NCBI RefSeq assembly: GCF_003967015.1
Contig: NZ_AP017560.1
Coordinates: 372,001 to 436,000 of the forward strand
From: Pseudanabaena sp. ABRG5-3
Lineage (GTDB): Bacteria; Cyanobacteriota; Cyanobacteriia; Pseudanabaenales; Pseudanabaenaceae
DNA: 64,000 nucleotides
Reading direction: 5' to 3'
Below are positions 43,613 to 54,309 of the stretch, piece after piece. Below the pieces are notes generated by a model. That model was not told the DNA's origin and searched no databases. It saw only the letters and a program-made list of their open reading frames with translations. Within the stretch, counting starts at the first letter, position 1. Every line of letters begins with the position of its first letter. The position numbers and the translations under genes were made by a program.

Positions 43613-44452
43613 ATGACAACGATCGCTTATCTTGGTCCCGCAGGTACATATACAGAAATGGCTGCCTTGCGGTATTTGCAACTTAAATATCCTGACCTAG
43701 AGCATGATCCTTCCAGAATGTGCCCCTATCCCACCATTTCTCAAGCGATTAAGGCTGCTGAGAATGGAGATGTGGAGATTGCGGTCGTACCAATCGAGAA
43801 CTCGATCCAAGGCGGCGTAACCATGACCCTCGATAGTCTCTGGCAATCGGAGTTATTACAAATCCAACAGGCGATCGTGCTACCGATCGCCCATGCCTTG
43901 ATTACTCGCGCCGAAAAACTCGCAGATATTAAAACTGTCTATTCCCATCCCCAAGGCTTAGCCCAGTGTCAGCAATGGCTGGATCAATATTTACCAACAG
44001 TGCAGCAGATCGCCACAGATTCCACTACCGAAGGTTTACATACTGTTGCTGAAGATGTCACGGCTGCCGCGATCGCGTCAGAACGCGCCGCCGAAATTTA
44101 CAATTTACCGATTTTAGAATTCCCGATTAACGATCAGCCTGATAATTTCACGCGCTTTCTGGTGCTGGGGCGTACTGCTACTACAACCCAAGGTACACAT
44201 TCTTCTTTAGCCTTTAGCCTCAAGCGCAACATGCCCGGAGCATTGGTAAAACCCTTATTAGTATTTGCTGATCGCCAAATTAACTTAAGCCGCATCGAGT
44301 CTCGACCCACTAAGCGATCGCTGGGCGAATATATATTCTTTATCGATGTGGAAGCGGCGACGGATACACCTAATTTCCATGAAGCCCTAGCAGAACTGCA
44401 AAAAGTAACTGAAAATCTTAAAATTCTCGGTAGCTATGCGATCGCTTCATAA
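43613..44452 (+). CDS. pheA: Prephenate dehydratase
   Basis: A 279-residue monofunctional prephenate dehydratase, converting prephenate to phenylpyruvate in phenylalanine synthesis. It begins TIAYLGPAGTYTEMAALRYL, has VPIENSIQGGVTMTLD, and the active-site TRF motif lies in DNFTRFLVLG. The C-terminal ACT regulatory domain (about 200-279) shows GALVKPL and the ESRP motif in INLSRIESRPTKRSLGEY, indicating feedback by phenylalanine. No chorismate mutase domain is fused. The start codon closely follows the upstream terminator, so its promoter probably overlaps that hairpin. Confidence 0.93.
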   Translation: MTTIAYLGPAGTYTEMAALRYLQLKYPDLEHDPSRMCPYPTISQAIKAAENGDVEIAVVPIENSIQGGVTMTLDSLWQSELLQIQQAIVLPIAHALITRAEKLADIKTVYSHPQGLAQCQQWLDQYLPTVQQIATDSTTEGLHTVAEDVTAAAIASERAAEIYNLPILEFPINDQPDNFTRFLVLGRTATTTQGTHSSLAFSLKRNMPGALVKPLLVFADRQINLSRIESRPTKRSLGEYIFFIDVEAATDTPNFHEALAELQKVTENLKILGSYAIAS

Positions 44453-44486
44453 ATAACGTCAGTTCTGGTTAAGCTGGCAAATTTTA

Positions 44487-44575
44487 AAATCCCAAAAGTA
44501 AAAGCCTTGCGTAGCAAGGCTTTTACTTTTGGGATTTGAGAGAGGGTTTGCGTAGCAAACCCTCTCTCAAATCCC
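44487..44575. repeat. Two overlapping hairpins, both with GC-GTA-GC apex
   Basis: Hairpin 1 has 24-bp perfect arms (44487-44510 and 44514-44537). Hairpin 2 has 21-bp perfect arms (44531-44551 and 44555-44575). Bases 44531-44537 belong to both, so only one can be complete at a time. AACGTCAGTTC at 44455 and an inverted CGAACTC-containing end at 44590 may mark element boundaries like those at 25777-25889. Confidence 0.8.
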
Positions 44576-44617
44576 GTTTCAAATTATCCCGAACTCGTGT
44601 GAAATAAAAACAAAACC

Positions 44618-44655
44618 CAAGAGAGTTGCGGTACTTTGCGTCGCAACTCTCTTGG
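44618..44655 (-). terminator. Terminator-like hairpin
   Basis: Arms 44617-44630 and 44642-44655, stem ccaagagagttgcg and its complement (14 bp, perfect) with an 11-base loop, 11 bases downstream of the stop of the membrane protein gene at 44667. Confidence 0.65.
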
Positions 44656-44666
44656 ATCGGCTACAG

Positions 44667-45434
44667 CTATATCTTGGAATTGGCAAGACGCTTATTCCGC
44701 ATTAATACATTTGTACCTTCATTAGTTTGCTCAATGACTAATACGGGAGTTGGCTTAGCGGTTTGATCCCAACTAATTACCGCTAATCTACCTTGAATCG
44801 TAGGCTGCCAATTCCGATTTGCCTCTGAAGCGGATACAAAATTTTCTAGTCCGGCCGCTAATTCCTTGAGAATGCTTTGAGATCCGTGGGCAGGGATTTT
44901 TGATAACTTGACATGGATACGGAAAAGAACTCGAATCTGTGAATCATCATGATGTTCAGGTTGGTAGGACACATCAAAAATCACATCAATTTTTCGCACC
45001 TGTCCACCATCTTCTTCCGTTGGCATCAAAGCAGGTGCAACCTTCTGACGTAGATTAACTTTAATCTGCGCCAAAATAATCTCACAGAAATAGGGCTCCT
45101 CCATCCTCATGCTGAGGTAATCCAAATTAAATTCGCGAGAATGAATTAGATCAGGATTGCGCTCATGTTCATCAATGGTATGTAGAGCCAGTTTGATCTT
45201 TTTCGCAAGTTCATTGGTTTTTAATTTCTCGATTTTGAGTTGTTGCCGAGTTTTGCGTAGTTGCCAGTAATTATAGGCAGTTGCCCCGATCGCCACCCAT
45301 AGCAACACCAGTAGTAAACTCACACCACCGACATTTTGCATTGGTAGGGTTGATTGCTCTAGTGAACCGAGAAAACCTTCGCGATCGTCAGTTTTCGCCG
45401 TTGTGACAACTTTTGATGCGTACAACATAGCCAT
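44667..45434 (-). CDS. Conserved single-pass membrane protein of unknown function
   Basis: A 255-residue protein with one membrane helix at about 36-55 (VGGVSLLLVLLWVAIGATAYNYW), a basic coiled-coil stretch (LRKTRQQLKIEKLKTNELAKKIKLAL) and a soluble C-terminal alpha/beta domain with DVIFDVSYQPEHHDDSQIRV and LAVISWDQTAKPTPVLVIEQ. I recognise it as a conserved cyanobacterial hypothetical type but know no function. A start two codons later (MLYASK) is equally possible. It is convergent with pheA across several hairpins and codirectional with lepA upstream. Confidence 0.75.
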   Translation of the reverse strand: MAMLYASKVVTTAKTDDREGFLGSLEQSTLPMQNVGGVSLLLVLLWVAIGATAYNYWQLRKTRQQLKIEKLKTNELAKKIKLALHTIDEHERNPDLIHSREFNLDYLSMRMEEPYFCEIILAQIKVNLRQKVAPALMPTEEDGGQVRKIDVIFDVSYQPEHHDDSQIRVLFRIHVKLSKIPAHGSQSILKELAAGLENFVSASEANRNWQPTIQGRLAVISWDQTAKPTPVLVIEQTNEGTNVLMRNKRLANSKI

Positions 45435-45550
45435 GTCTCAATCATTTAAATAGAAGTTTCGTTAACAAAGCCTTTCAAGATGACATTTTGCTGTTTCCCC
45501 TATTATGACTATTCCCATAATTCATTCAGAAGTTAAGCTGAACTCCAAAC

Positions 45551-45581
45551 AAAAAAGGCGGCGCTTAGCGCCACCTTTTTT
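45551..45581 (-). terminator. Terminator overlapping the lepA stop
   Basis: Arms 45551-45564 and 45568-45581 with one mismatch, apex GC-TTA-GC, and an A tract on the plus strand (U tract in the lepA transcript). Confidence 0.82.
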
Positions 45582-47391
45582 AATCTCCATTCAATTGTAA
45601 AATTGCCATGAATGCGGCTTGGGGAACTTCCACCGTACCAATGGACTTCATCCGTTTTTTACCTTTCTTTTGCTTCTCTAGCAATTTCTTCTTTCGGGAA
45701 ATATCGCCGCCGTAGCACTTGCTCAACACGTTTTTGCGCAATGCCGAAATGTTTTCACGGGCAAGAATCTTAGAACCGATCGCCGCTTGAATCGGAATCT
45801 GGAACTGTTGCTTAGGAATTAGCTCTCTCAGTTTAGAAACCAGCGCCCGACCGACGTTATAGGCTTTGTCGCGATGGACAATACATGCCAAGGCATCGAC
45901 AGGTTCTTCATTGACCAAGATATCAACTAGCACTAGATCATTAGGACGATAGCCAATGACTTGATATTCCATGCTGGCATAGCCCTTAGTGCGTGACTTC
46001 ATTTGATCGAAGAAATCTGTGACCATTTCGGCTAAGGGTAGCTCATAAATCAAAGTGGCTCGTTCGGTGGTGATGTACTTGGTATCAACAAACACGCCGC
46101 GTCTAGCTACACAAAGATCCATCAAGGTACCAATGTAGATTTGCGGAGTCATGATCTCTAACTTGACATAAGGCTCCTCAATCGACTTCCGAGAATTAGG
46201 TGGTGGCAATTCGCTAGGATTGTCAACCATCAAGATTTCATCATTGTTAGTCGTTACTCGATAAACTACCGATGGCGCAGTCACGATCAGATCAAGGTTA
46301 TATTCCCGTTCCAGTCGCTCCTGCACAATTTCCATATGCAGCATCCCCAAAAATCCGCAACGGAATCCAAAGCCCATCGCATTAGATGTCTCTGGCTCAT
46401 AATTTAAAGCCGCATCATTAAGCTTTAGTTTGGTGAGGGCTTCCCGTAATTCCTCAAATTGATCAGCATCAGTGGGAAACATACCGCAAAATACCATTGG
46501 CTTAGCTTCTTCATAGCCAGGGAAAGGCTCAGGAGCAGAGTCGATCGCTGAAGTAATCGTATCGCCAACCCGCGCATGGGCAACGGTTTTAATGGCAGCA
46601 GCGAGATAGCCCACCTCCCCCGCATGTAATTCATCCACTTGGATTTGGCTAGGAGCAAGTACGCCCAACTCATCGATCACATATTCCTGACCTGATGCCA
46701 TGAATTTAATGCGATCACCCTTTTTGACCGTGCCATCCATGACGCGGAAATAAACAATTACACCCCGATAGGCATCGTAATAACTATCAAAAATCAAAGC
46801 CCGTAAAGGTTGATCAACCGTATCCTGTGGTGCTGGCACTTTAGAGACGATCGCTTCCAAAATCTCACGAATACCGATCCCCTGTTTCGCCGAGGCACGG
46901 ATCGCATCCACGCAATCTAAACCAATTAACTCCTCAATCTCATTAGCAATGCGCTCAGGATCTGCCCCTGGTAGATCAATTTTGTTAAGAACAGGCACAA
47001 TTTCCAGATTATTTTCTAGAGCCAAATACACATTTGCCAAAGTTTGCGCTTCCACCCCCTGTGACGCATCCACTACCAGTAAAGCCCCTTCACAAGCCGC
47101 CAAACTCCGCGATACCTCATAGGAAAAGTCCACATGTCCGGGGGTATCAATCAAATTAATCGTATATTCCTCACCATTAAGAGCCTCATAACGCATCCTT
47201 GCAGCTTGCAATTTAATGGTGATCCCCCGCTCACGCTCCAAATCCATATTGTCTAGAAATTGGGCTTTCATGTCTCGATCTGCGACAGTGCCTGTAAATT
47301 GCAACAAGCGATCGGCAAGTGTAGACTTACCATGATCAATATGAGCAATGATTGAAAAATTACGAATGCGAGAGACAGGTACGTTGGTCAT
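45580..47391 (-). CDS. lepA: Elongation factor 4 (LepA), back-translocating GTPase
   Basis: A 603-residue translational GTPase. G1 is [15 protein letters not shown], the switch region follows with [14 protein letters not shown]3 is DTPGHVDF and G4 NKIDLPGA. Domains resemble EF-G II, III and V. The specific LepA C-terminal domain ends with [21 protein letters not shown] and [11 protein letters not shown]. It acts on stalled ribosomes. Full family length. It is divergent from infB, with 604 bases between them. Confidence 0.96.
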   Translation of the reverse strand: MTNVPVSRIRNFSIIAHIDHGKSTLADRLLQFTGTVADRDMKAQFLDNMDLERERGITIKLQAARMRYEALNGEEYTINLIDTPGHVDFSYEVSRSLAACEGALLVVDASQGVEAQTLANVYLALENNLEIVPVLNKIDLPGADPERIANEIEELIGLDCVDAIRASAKQGIGIREILEAIVSKVPAPQDTVDQPLRALIFDSYYDAYRGVIVYFRVMDGTVKKGDRIKFMASGQEYVIDELGVLAPSQIQVDELHAGEVGYLAAAIKTVAHARVGDTITSAIDSAPEPFPGYEEAKPMVFCGMFPTDADQFEELREALTKLKLNDAALNYEPETSNAMGFGFRCGFLGMLHMEIVQERLEREYNLDLIVTAPSVVYRVTTNNDEILMVDNPSELPPPNSRKSIEEPYVKLEIMTPQIYIGTLMDLCVARRGVFVDTKYITTERATLIYELPLAEMVTDFFDQMKSRTKGYASMEYQVIGYRPNDLVLVDILVNEEPVDALACIVHRDKAYNVGRALVSKLRELIPKQQFQIPIQAAIGSKILARENISALRKNVLSKCYGGDISRKKKLLEKQKKGKKRMKSIGTVEVPQAAFMAILQLNGD

Positions 47392-47995
47392 AGAATCAAA
47401 ACACTGCGGTTCAAAACACTGCGAGATTATCCGATCCTATCTTATCGCGGTTTTTAATTTGCCATAGGAAATTGAAAACCGCAAAAACTGACTGAGATTA
47501 GCTTTTAGTTTTCTCTTGTGTATCTAACTGTGGTTTTGCCACAGTTAGGTAAAGTAGTGTAAACAATATGCAGGCAATTTTAGTGTTTACTCTGGTCTGT
47601 AACGCTCCAAATCCCTAAATTAATTTTGCTAAAATTACGTCCCAAAAAGGACTTTCATCAAAACTAATTTTCATCATAAGAATTGCTGTAGAGTTAACGT
47701 AACAAGTGCTAGTAAACTGAGTGGGATTTTGTCAAAGTTTGTGGGCGAAGTTTTCTAACTTCCTCATATTACTAGGTTTCATGAGTAATAATAGCTATAG
47801 TAGTTTCAACTCAAAATTGAAACAACTTAAAATCTATTAGGGCTAGCCTGCTTAGCAGGGATAGCTAGGCGCTTCTAAGATTAACTATGGTCAATGTAAT
47901 TCAGTCAATGTAATTCAACCTAGCAAAAGATAGGAAGCAACTTCTATGTAAATTCAATTCACCGTGTACAACAGTTACGCAGGGCAGAGTAAGCA
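47392..47995. other. Divergent lepA/infB intergenic region
   Basis: No gene recognised on either strand; the longest plausible small frame (from ATG near 47780) is about 19 codons. One short hairpin CCTGC-TTA-GCAGG (47847-47859) shares the GC-NNN-GC apex. The region must supply two promoters; the long infB leader (over 200 bases) might have a regulatory role, but no known riboswitch fold was seen. Confidence 0.5.
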
Positions 47996-50900
47996 ATGAG
48001 TATAAGCAATCGAGTTCGACTGTATGAACTCTCACGAGAGCTAGACCTTGACACTAAAGATGTTATCGCCGTATGCGAGCAGTTAAATATAGTTGTTAAA
48101 AGTCATAGCAGTACGATTACCGAATCAGAGGCGGAGTTGGTACGCACCAAAGCCCCTCAACCCCATCCCAAAACTGCCGATCCCAAAGCTGCGGAAAAGA
48201 AAGCTGCTGCTACGGCAAAACACAAAGAATCCGAAGCGCGGATTGCCAAGCAACAAATTCTTGTCGTCAGCAAACCCACAATTCGGCTCAACTCTCCGCC
48301 TGTCTCTGCTAATGTAGGAGCTACACCTCCTCTTAACCCACCTGCGATCGCTGAGCCTAGCTCAGAAACTCCTGCTAAAACTGCTGTTAACCCTCCGTTG
48401 CCCATGCCCCCTGCTTCATCATTAATTAAGCCTCCTAGTCGTCCTCTTGTCTCAGACAGTGAACTAGCCATTTCCGAAACCACACCTGCATCCAAAATCG
48501 AATTGACATCAGAAACAGCATTGATCACACCAGAAAGTCCCCAAGTCACTAAAGAGACTCAGTCGCCATTGCCACTAGAGTCAAAACCAGAATTAATCAC
48601 GCCACCAGTTCCGCCTAAATCTTCTGACAAGTCTGACAAAAATGACAAAGCCGACAAAACTGTTGTGACCAATTCTGTAAAAGCCCCTGTTGATGAAACG
48701 ATTCGCGTCACTGTACCTAAAGAGCAACCCCATAAAGATCATGCTCCCAAGGATCATGCAGCACGCAAGGAAACTCCAAGGGTAGAGCGTCCACAAGCAG
48801 ACAAGGCAGAGCGACCCCTCACTCCTAAGCAATCTTTGATGAGTGTTTCGCCACCACCACAGGTTAAATTAACCAAGCCCGTTGCGCCAGAACGTCCCAA
48901 GCCCCCTGTAGCGATCGCCCCCAAAGCGATCGTTGCACCGAAGCCTCCCGCAGCTAAGCCTTCAGAAGATACAAGAGTCGTTGCCAAGGTTAATCAGGGC
49001 AGATCTGAGCATATTAAGACCGAGAAGGGTGGGAATGAGGCAGGAGATGCACCTAAGCAAGAAGCAGTCAAAACAAATAGACCTGAAAGACCGAAGCTCA
49101 ATCGACCCGTTGAGCCACCTGCACCTGCTGGCGGTAGACCCCAAAGCCGTGTACCCAAGTTAGTCAAAGACTCAGTACTAATTGAACGAGGGATTACTGC
49201 ACCAACAGAGCCGCCGCACAATTTGCGCCCACCCATGCCCACCTTAATGCGTGCGCCCGAAAAGCCCGTCATTGCCGACAAGAGTGGCAAAAAATCTGAT
49301 GCGGTGGGCGGATTTGCGCCTGTATTGCCTGAGTTGCTAGAGAAGCCAACTCTGCCTAACAAGGCAAACAAACGCAAAGGTAAATCTAAAGAAGAAGAAG
49401 AAAAGGATTTACTAGAGCTAAAAGAAAAGAATCGTTTGAATAAGCCCAAGCGCTATTTACGGGACTTTGCTGATGATGACGATGATGCCACCGATCTTGA
49501 TGCTGCGGCTGAGCTAGCACAAATCAGTTTATCTCTAGCTCGTCCTGCGGCGCGTCCTAAGGCAGTAGCAGTACCATCGAAGCCAACGATGGCAGCCGAT
49601 ATTAAACCCACTCAAAAGGGCAAAAGATCTGCCCCAAGTCGCGATCGCCGTCATCAGCAAGTCGAAGTCATTCCCGAAAAGCCCACATCAGTGGAAATCG
49701 AAGAGGGCATGACCGTAGCAGTACTTGCCAAGCGTTTAGTCCTTTCTGAAACTGAGGTCATCCGTACCCTGTTCATGAAGGGGATCATGGCGAATATCAA
49801 CCAGACCCTTGATGTTGGGACTGCGAAGATGGTCGCGACAGAGTTGGGCTATGAAGTCCATGATCCAGAAGTCGTTGAGCTAGCTCTGAAGACGGAAATG
49901 ATCGACATTGGCGACCTTGATAAACTAGAGCGTCGTCCTCCTGTTGTCACGATCATGGGACATGTTGACCACGGTAAAACCACATTGCTTGATGCTATCC
50001 GCAAGAGCAAGGTTGCTCAAGGGGAAGCAGGTGGGATTACCCAGCATATCGGTGCTTACCACGTTGATGTTGAGCATAATGGCGAGAAACAGCAGATTGT
50101 CTTCCTTGACACCCCCGGTCACGAAGCCTTTACCGCCATGCGTGCGCGTGGTACGAAGGTGACAGACATCGCCGTACTTGTGGTTGCTGCCGATGACGGT
50201 GTTCAACCTCAAACCATTGAAGCAATTAGCCATGCCCGTGCAGCAAAAGTACCGATCGTGGTTGCGATTAACAAGGTTGACAAGATCGAAGCTCAGCCTG
50301 ATCGCATTCGCCAAGAACTCACCGAGTACTCCCTCGTTGCTGAAGAATGGGGCGGCGATACGATTATGGTTCCCGTCAGTGCTATCCGTCGCGAAAACCT
50401 TGATACCCTGCTGGAAATGATCCTGCTGGTTGCAGAAGTCGAAGATCTGCAAGCTAACCCCAATCGAACTGCGAAGGGTACGGTCATTGAAGCTCATCTC
50501 GACAAGGCAAAGGGGCCTGTTGCTACATTACTAGTTCAAAACGGTACATTGCGTGTTGGTGATATCTTCGTTGCGGGTGCTGCCTTTGGTAAGGTACGGG
50601 CGATGGTTGACGATCGCGGTGCAAGAGTTGGTAAAGCTTCACCATCCTTTGCGGTGGAAGTCCTCGGTTTGGGCGATGTTCCTGCGGCGGGTGATGAGTT
50701 TGAAGTCTATCTCGACGAAAAACAAGCCCGTGCGATCGCCGATCAACGCACGATGGATCAACGCCAAACTCGCTTGATTCAAGCAATGGCTTCCCGTCGT
50801 GTCACCCTTGGTACTCTGTCCGAAAAGGTCAAAGAAGGCGACCTCAAGGAACTCAATATTATTCTCAAGGCAGACGTACAGGGTTCTCTCGAAGCAATTC

Positions 50901-51463
50901 TTGGCGCACTTGCCCAATTGCCTCAACGAGAAGTCCAACTCCGCATTCTCCTCTCGGCTCCTGGTGAAATCACTGAAAACGATATCAGTTTGGCGGCAGC
51001 TAGCTCGGCGGTAGTATTAGGCTTTAATACCACGATGGCTCCGGGTGCAAGACAAGCTGCTGATGACCTCGGTGTTGACTTCCGTGATTACAACGTTATC
51101 TATAAGCTCTTGGAAGATATCCAAGATGCAATGGAAGGCTTACTCGATCCTGAAATGGTTGAGGAATACCTCGGTCAAGCTGAAGTCCGTGCCATCTTTA
51201 CGATCGGTAAGGGTGCTGTTGCTGGTTGTTATGTCCAGAATGGTAAGCTGCTCCGTAACTGTAATGTCCGCGTTAAGCGTGGTAATGAAGTCGTACATTC
51301 AGCCGTACTGGAATCACTCCGACGGGTTAAGGATGATGCCAAGGAAGTCGCCTCTGGGTTTGAGTGCGGTGTCTCACTCGCTAAGTTCTCTTCATGGAAA
51401 GAGGGCGATATCATCGAGGCATATCGTATGGTCACGAAGCGTCGCACACTAGCTACTTCGTAA
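47996..51463 (+). CDS. infB: Translation initiation factor IF-2
   Basis: An 1155-residue IF-2. It starts with the IF2-N domain ([24 protein letters not shown]), then a very long Pro/Ala/Lys-rich linker (about 45-480) and a second IF2-N-like region ([22 protein letters not shown]). The GTPase domain has G1 GHVDHGKT at 655-662, G3 DTPGHEAF and G4 NKVDKIEA. The C-terminal domains bind initiator tRNA. The proline-rich linker is long even for cyanobacteria and shows DNA-level repetitiveness, producing many false open frames on the opposite strand. A clear terminator follows. Confidence 0.96.
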   Translation: MSISNRVRLYELSRELDLDTKDVIAVCEQLNIVVKSHSSTITESEAELVRTKAPQPHPKTADPKAAEKKAAATAKHKESEARIAKQQILVVSKPTIRLNSPPVSANVGATPPLNPPAIAEPSSETPAKTAVNPPLPMPPASSLIKPPSRPLVSDSELAISETTPASKIELTSETALITPESPQVTKETQSPLPLESKPELITPPVPPKSSDKSDKNDKADKTVVTNSVKAPVDETIRVTVPKEQPHKDHAPKDHAARKETPRVERPQADKAERPLTPKQSLMSVSPPPQVKLTKPVAPERPKPPVAIAPKAIVAPKPPAAKPSEDTRVVAKVNQGRSEHIKTEKGGNEAGDAPKQEAVKTNRPERPKLNRPVEPPAPAGGRPQSRVPKLVKDSVLIERGITAPTEPPHNLRPPMPTLMRAPEKPVIADKSGKKSDAVGGFAPVLPELLEKPTLPNKANKRKGKSKEEEEKDLLELKEKNRLNKPKRYLRDFADDDDDATDLDAAAELAQISLSLARPAARPKAVAVPSKPTMAADIKPTQKGKRSAPSRDRRHQQVEVIPEKPTSVEIEEGMTVAVLAKRLVLSETEVIRTLFMKGIMANINQTLDVGTAKMVATELGYEVHDPEVVELALKTEMIDIGDLDKLERRPPVVTIMGHVDHGKTTLLDAIRKSKVAQGEAGGITQHIGAYHVDVEHNGEKQQIVFLDTPGHEAFTAMRARGTKVTDIAVLVVAADDGVQPQTIEAISHARAAKVPIVVAINKVDKIEAQPDRIRQELTEYSLVAEEWGGDTIMVPVSAIRRENLDTLLEMILLVAEVEDLQANPNRTAKGTVIEAHLDKAKGPVATLLVQNGTLRVGDIFVAGAAFGKVRAMVDDRGARVGKASPSFAVEVLGLGDVPAAGDEFEVYLDEKQARAIADQRTMDQRQTRLIQAMASRRVTLGTLSEKVKEGDLKELNIILKADVQGSLEAILGALAQLPQREVQLRILLSAPGEITENDISLAAASSAVVLGFNTTMAPGARQAADDLGVDFRDYNVIYKLLEDIQDAMEGLLDPEMVEEYLGQAEVRAIFTIGKGAVAGCYVQNGKLLRNCNVRVKRGNEVVHSAVLESLRRVKDDAKEVASGFECGVSLAKFSSWKEGDIIEAYRMVTKRRTLATS

Positions 51464-51465
51464 TT

Positions 51466-51499
51466 AATAAAAAAGCGCCCCTTTGGGCGCTTTTTTATT
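51466..51499 (+). terminator. Intrinsic terminator of infB
   Basis: Perfect 15-bp arms (51466-51480 and 51485-51499), stem aaaaaagcgccc/gggcgctttttt with loop CTTT and a T tract. Confidence 0.92.
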
Positions 51500-51604
51500 G
51501 GTGTTTTATTCTGTATAGTCCAAAGCATCCCTATACGGCTATTAGCGACAAGAGTGCAGTTCATGCTAAGTAGCTAGATGTAAGTAAACTAAAAACCAAG
51601 AAGT

Positions 51605-51633
51605 TTGTTCCGCCCGCGTAGCGGGCGGAACAA
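51605..51633. repeat. Hairpin, 13-bp arms, GC-GTA-GC apex
   Basis: 51605-51617 pairs with 51621-51633; stem gttccgcccgc/gcgggcggaac. It lies about 100 bases after the infB terminator and is not obviously tied to a gene. Confidence 0.7.
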
Positions 51634-51823
51634 CAGGGTTTTGAGAAGGAGATGTAGCGCTTATCGTCGTAGACAAAACTTGTAGTTAAATCGTGAGGGA
51701 GTAAAAGCCGCGCAATGATAGTAACTCCAGAATGGAAATCGGTCGATGATATAGCCTGATCGTCATAGTTGGAGTCTTGTTCTTGCCTAAGTCCTCATGA
51801 TGTCTTACCCCACCTAGGAGCCG

Positions 51824-52131
51824 ATGAATCAACGGGAGAAATTCTGGCTGCGGTTGTCACTCACTATGCATGATTGTCACGATGGTAAAGTAATCGTGGA
51901 TATTCTTGATGGGATTGATGCTGAAATCACTCAAGTTTCCGCAGATGGAGCCTATGATCATCGCCATTGTTATGACGAGGTTACTCAACATAGCCCTAAA
52001 GCAGTGATTACTCCCCGCAAAGATGCCAAAATCTTGCCCCATGGCAAAACAATGCTTCTCTCCTTCAAAGTGACCAAAACCTCCGTTATATCCGTAAATT
52101 GCCAATATGGAATTGATGCAGGAGACCATTG
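51824..52131 (+). pseudogene. IS5-like transposase remnant, 5'-truncated and frameshifted
   Basis: The frame from 51824 encodes DAEITQVSADGAYDHRHCYDEV (part of a DDE domain; the Asp of SADGAYD is the second catalytic acid) followed by KAVITPRKDAKILPHG. Just after HG (near 52041) the homologous continuation NNASLLQSDQNLRYIRKLPIWN appears in another frame and then stops, so an indel has broken the gene. The N-terminal part with the first catalytic Asp is missing. I saw no intact terminal repeats. The surrounding 51640-51823 and 52132-52188 hold no other gene. Confidence 0.75.
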
Positions 52132-52188
52132 AAGAAGTGCGATCGCAGTTTGGACTTCAGTTGCCCAAAATCAACAAGAAAATTGACC

Positions 52189-52231
52189 ATCAACAAAAAA
52201 CGAATCGCAAAGCGATTCGTTTTTTGTTGAT
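52189..52231 (-). terminator. Terminator downstream of second ftsH
   Basis: Perfect 20-bp arms (52189-52208 and 52212-52231), stem aaaaaacgaatcgc/gcgattcgtttttt, apex GC-AAA-GC. It lies 74 bases beyond the ftsH stop. Confidence 0.8.
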
Positions 52232-52304
52232 TAGAAATTGACTAACAGCAATTTATGGATTACCGATGTATCGACGTACTTAATCGACATATTTATTGAT
52301 ATTT

Positions 52305-54167
52305 CTAGACGTTAACTTCAGCAGGTTTAACTTGAGCTAGCAAACCAGTGAGAAATTCTCCTTCGATCACTTCTGTTTCCAAAAGTTTCTCAGAGATAGA
52401 CTCTAGCAAATCACGATTGGCATTGAGAATAGCTAGTGCTTTTGCATGGGCATTTTCGACGATGGTTTTGATTTCCTTATCGATCGCTTCCGAAGTCGCA
52501 GGGCTGACATTGCGGGCCATTTCCATACCACCAAGGAATTGATTTTGTTGCTTTTGGTAGGCAAGAGGTCCTAAAACTTCGCTCATACCATAGCTAGTCA
52601 CCATCTTGTCAGCTAGATCGGTAGCCCGTTGGAGATCGTTCGATGCACCTGTAGTAATACTACCGAAGATGATTTCTTCAGCCGATCGTCCACCGAGAAG
52701 GGTCGCAATTTGAGCTTCGATTTCTTCTTTGCTTAACAGGAAGCGATCTTCCGTTGGGAGTTGTAAGGTATAGCCGAGAGCCGCCATACCGCGAGGTACG
52801 ATGGAGATTTTCTCGACCTTGCCACTTCCGGGGTTTAAGGCTCCCACAAGGGCATGACCAACTTCGTGATAGGCAACAATCCGCTTCTCATTCTCATTGA
52901 GTACACGACTCTTCTTTTCTAGACCAGCGACTACCCGTTCAACGGCTTCAGCAAAGTCTTCAAGTAAGACGGTTTCGCGTCCAGCACGGGCGGCGAGGAG
53001 TGCGGCTTCATTAACGAGGTTGGCTAGGTCTGCACCTGCAAATCCTGAAGTACGAGTCGCAATTGTCTCTAGGTCAACACTGGAGTCAAGGGTGACTTTT
53101 GATGCGTGAATTTTGAGGATTTCTAAGCGTCCACTCTTGTCGGGGCGATCGACTAAAACTTGGCGATCGAAACGACCGGGACGGAGTAAAGCTTGGTCAA
53201 GGGTTTCAGGTCGGTTGGTTGCCGCAAGAACGATTACTGTCGTTCCATCTACACCGAAACCATCCATTTCCGTGAGCAATTGGTTGAGAGTTTGTTCGCG
53301 CTCATCGTTACCGCCGTACATACCTCCGCTAGAACGTGCCTTACCGATCGCATCAAGTTCATCGATAAAGATGATACAAGGGGATTGTTTTTTGGCTTGC
53401 TCGAACAAGTCACGGACACGGGAAGAACCAACACCAACAAAGAGTTCGACAAATTCGGAACCAGAGATACTGAAGAAGGGAACACCTGCTTCACCTGCAA
53501 CTGCCTTAGCGAGGAGGGTTTTACCAGTTCCGGGAGGACCAACTAGCAATACACCTTTAGGAATCTTTGCGCCGATTTTGGTGTACTTCTCAGGAGTCTT
53601 GAGGAACTGCACAATTTCTTGGAGTTCTTGCTTGGCTTCATCAACACCAGCAACATCAGCAAACATGGTTTTAGTCGCTTCACCTTCGACATAGACCTTT
53701 GCCTTGCTCTTGCCAATTTGTAAGCCACCAGGTGCGCCACCGCCACCGTTACGGCTGAACAGTTGGAAGATACCGACAAAAATTAAGGGGGGAATTACCC
53801 AGCTAAGTAATGTGCCGAACCAGCCCGATTTCTGTACAGGTGCGGCGGCAAATTCGACACCACTCTTTTCGAGGCGCTCAGGCAAATTTAGGTCAAAAAT
53901 TGGGGTTGTAGAAATTACATCGCCAGGGATGTCAGGGGTGACACCTTTTAATTGATAGGTGATTTGGTCTTGTCCGATATATACTCTTGCTACATGTCCT
54001 TCTTCGATTTCATGGACGAAGAGGCTATAGGGAACTCGCGCCATCGGTGGTGCAAATAAGTTTGGTAAAAAGATGTTTATTATGAGCAATCCTGCACCGA
54101 TCAGCAATAGGACATTGCCAATCAGTCTTGCACGAGATCGCTTGGGGTCTTCTTTTTTAACAGCCAT
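52305..54167 (-). CDS. ftsH: FtsH-family protease, FtsH4-like
   Basis: A 620-residue AAA+ membrane protease. There is an N-terminal helix (about 15-33), a lumenal domain ([21 protein letters not shown]) and a second helix (about 118-138; [18 protein letters not shown]). Walker A is GPPGTGKT, Walker [12 protein letters not shown], the SRH includes [17 protein letters not shown], and the zinc site is HEVGH. The N-terminal region and the LDAIGK(A/S)R segment recall FtsH4 (Sll1463) of Synechocystis. A single-gene unit. Confidence 0.93.
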   Translation of the reverse strand: MAVKKEDPKRSRARLIGNVLLLIGAGLLIINIFLPNLFAPPMARVPYSLFVHEIEEGHVARVYIGQDQITYQLKGVTPDIPGDVISTTPIFDLNLPERLEKSGVEFAAAPVQKSGWFGTLLSWVIPPLIFVGIFQLFSRNGGGGAPGGLQIGKSKAKVYVEGEATKTMFADVAGVDEAKQELQEIVQFLKTPEKYTKIGAKIPKGVLLVGPPGTGKTLLAKAVAGEAGVPFFSISGSEFVELFVGVGSSRVRDLFEQAKKQSPCIIFIDELDAIGKARSSGGMYGGNDEREQTLNQLLTEMDGFGVDGTTVIVLAATNRPETLDQALLRPGRFDRQVLVDRPDKSGRLEILKIHASKVTLDSSVDLETIATRTSGFAGADLANLVNEAALLAARAGRETVLLEDFAEAVERVVAGLEKKSRVLNENEKRIVAYHEVGHALVGALNPGSGKVEKISIVPRGMAALGYTLQLPTEDRFLLSKEEIEAQIATLLGGRSAEEIIFGSITTGASNDLQRATDLADKMVTSYGMSEVLGPLAYQKQQNQFLGGMEMARNVSPATSEAIDKEIKTIVENAHAKALAILNANRDLLESISEKLLETEVIEGEFLTGLLAQVKPAEVNV

Positions 54168-54309
54168 TTTTGTTATTTACAATTTGTTACTGAAGCCATT
54201 ATAGAAATGTTGGCTGATTGGCGCTAGACCGCAAACGTAGTGATAGCCGCCTGTATCGCTAGGAATATAGCCACTCTCTCATTAGGAGAGGTACTGGGGT
54301 GGGCGAAAA

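Noticed and set aside
48093-51452. Many open frames on both strands within infB
   Set aside because: They arise from the repetitive Pro/Ala/Lys linker and codon bias of a single well conserved IF-2 gene.
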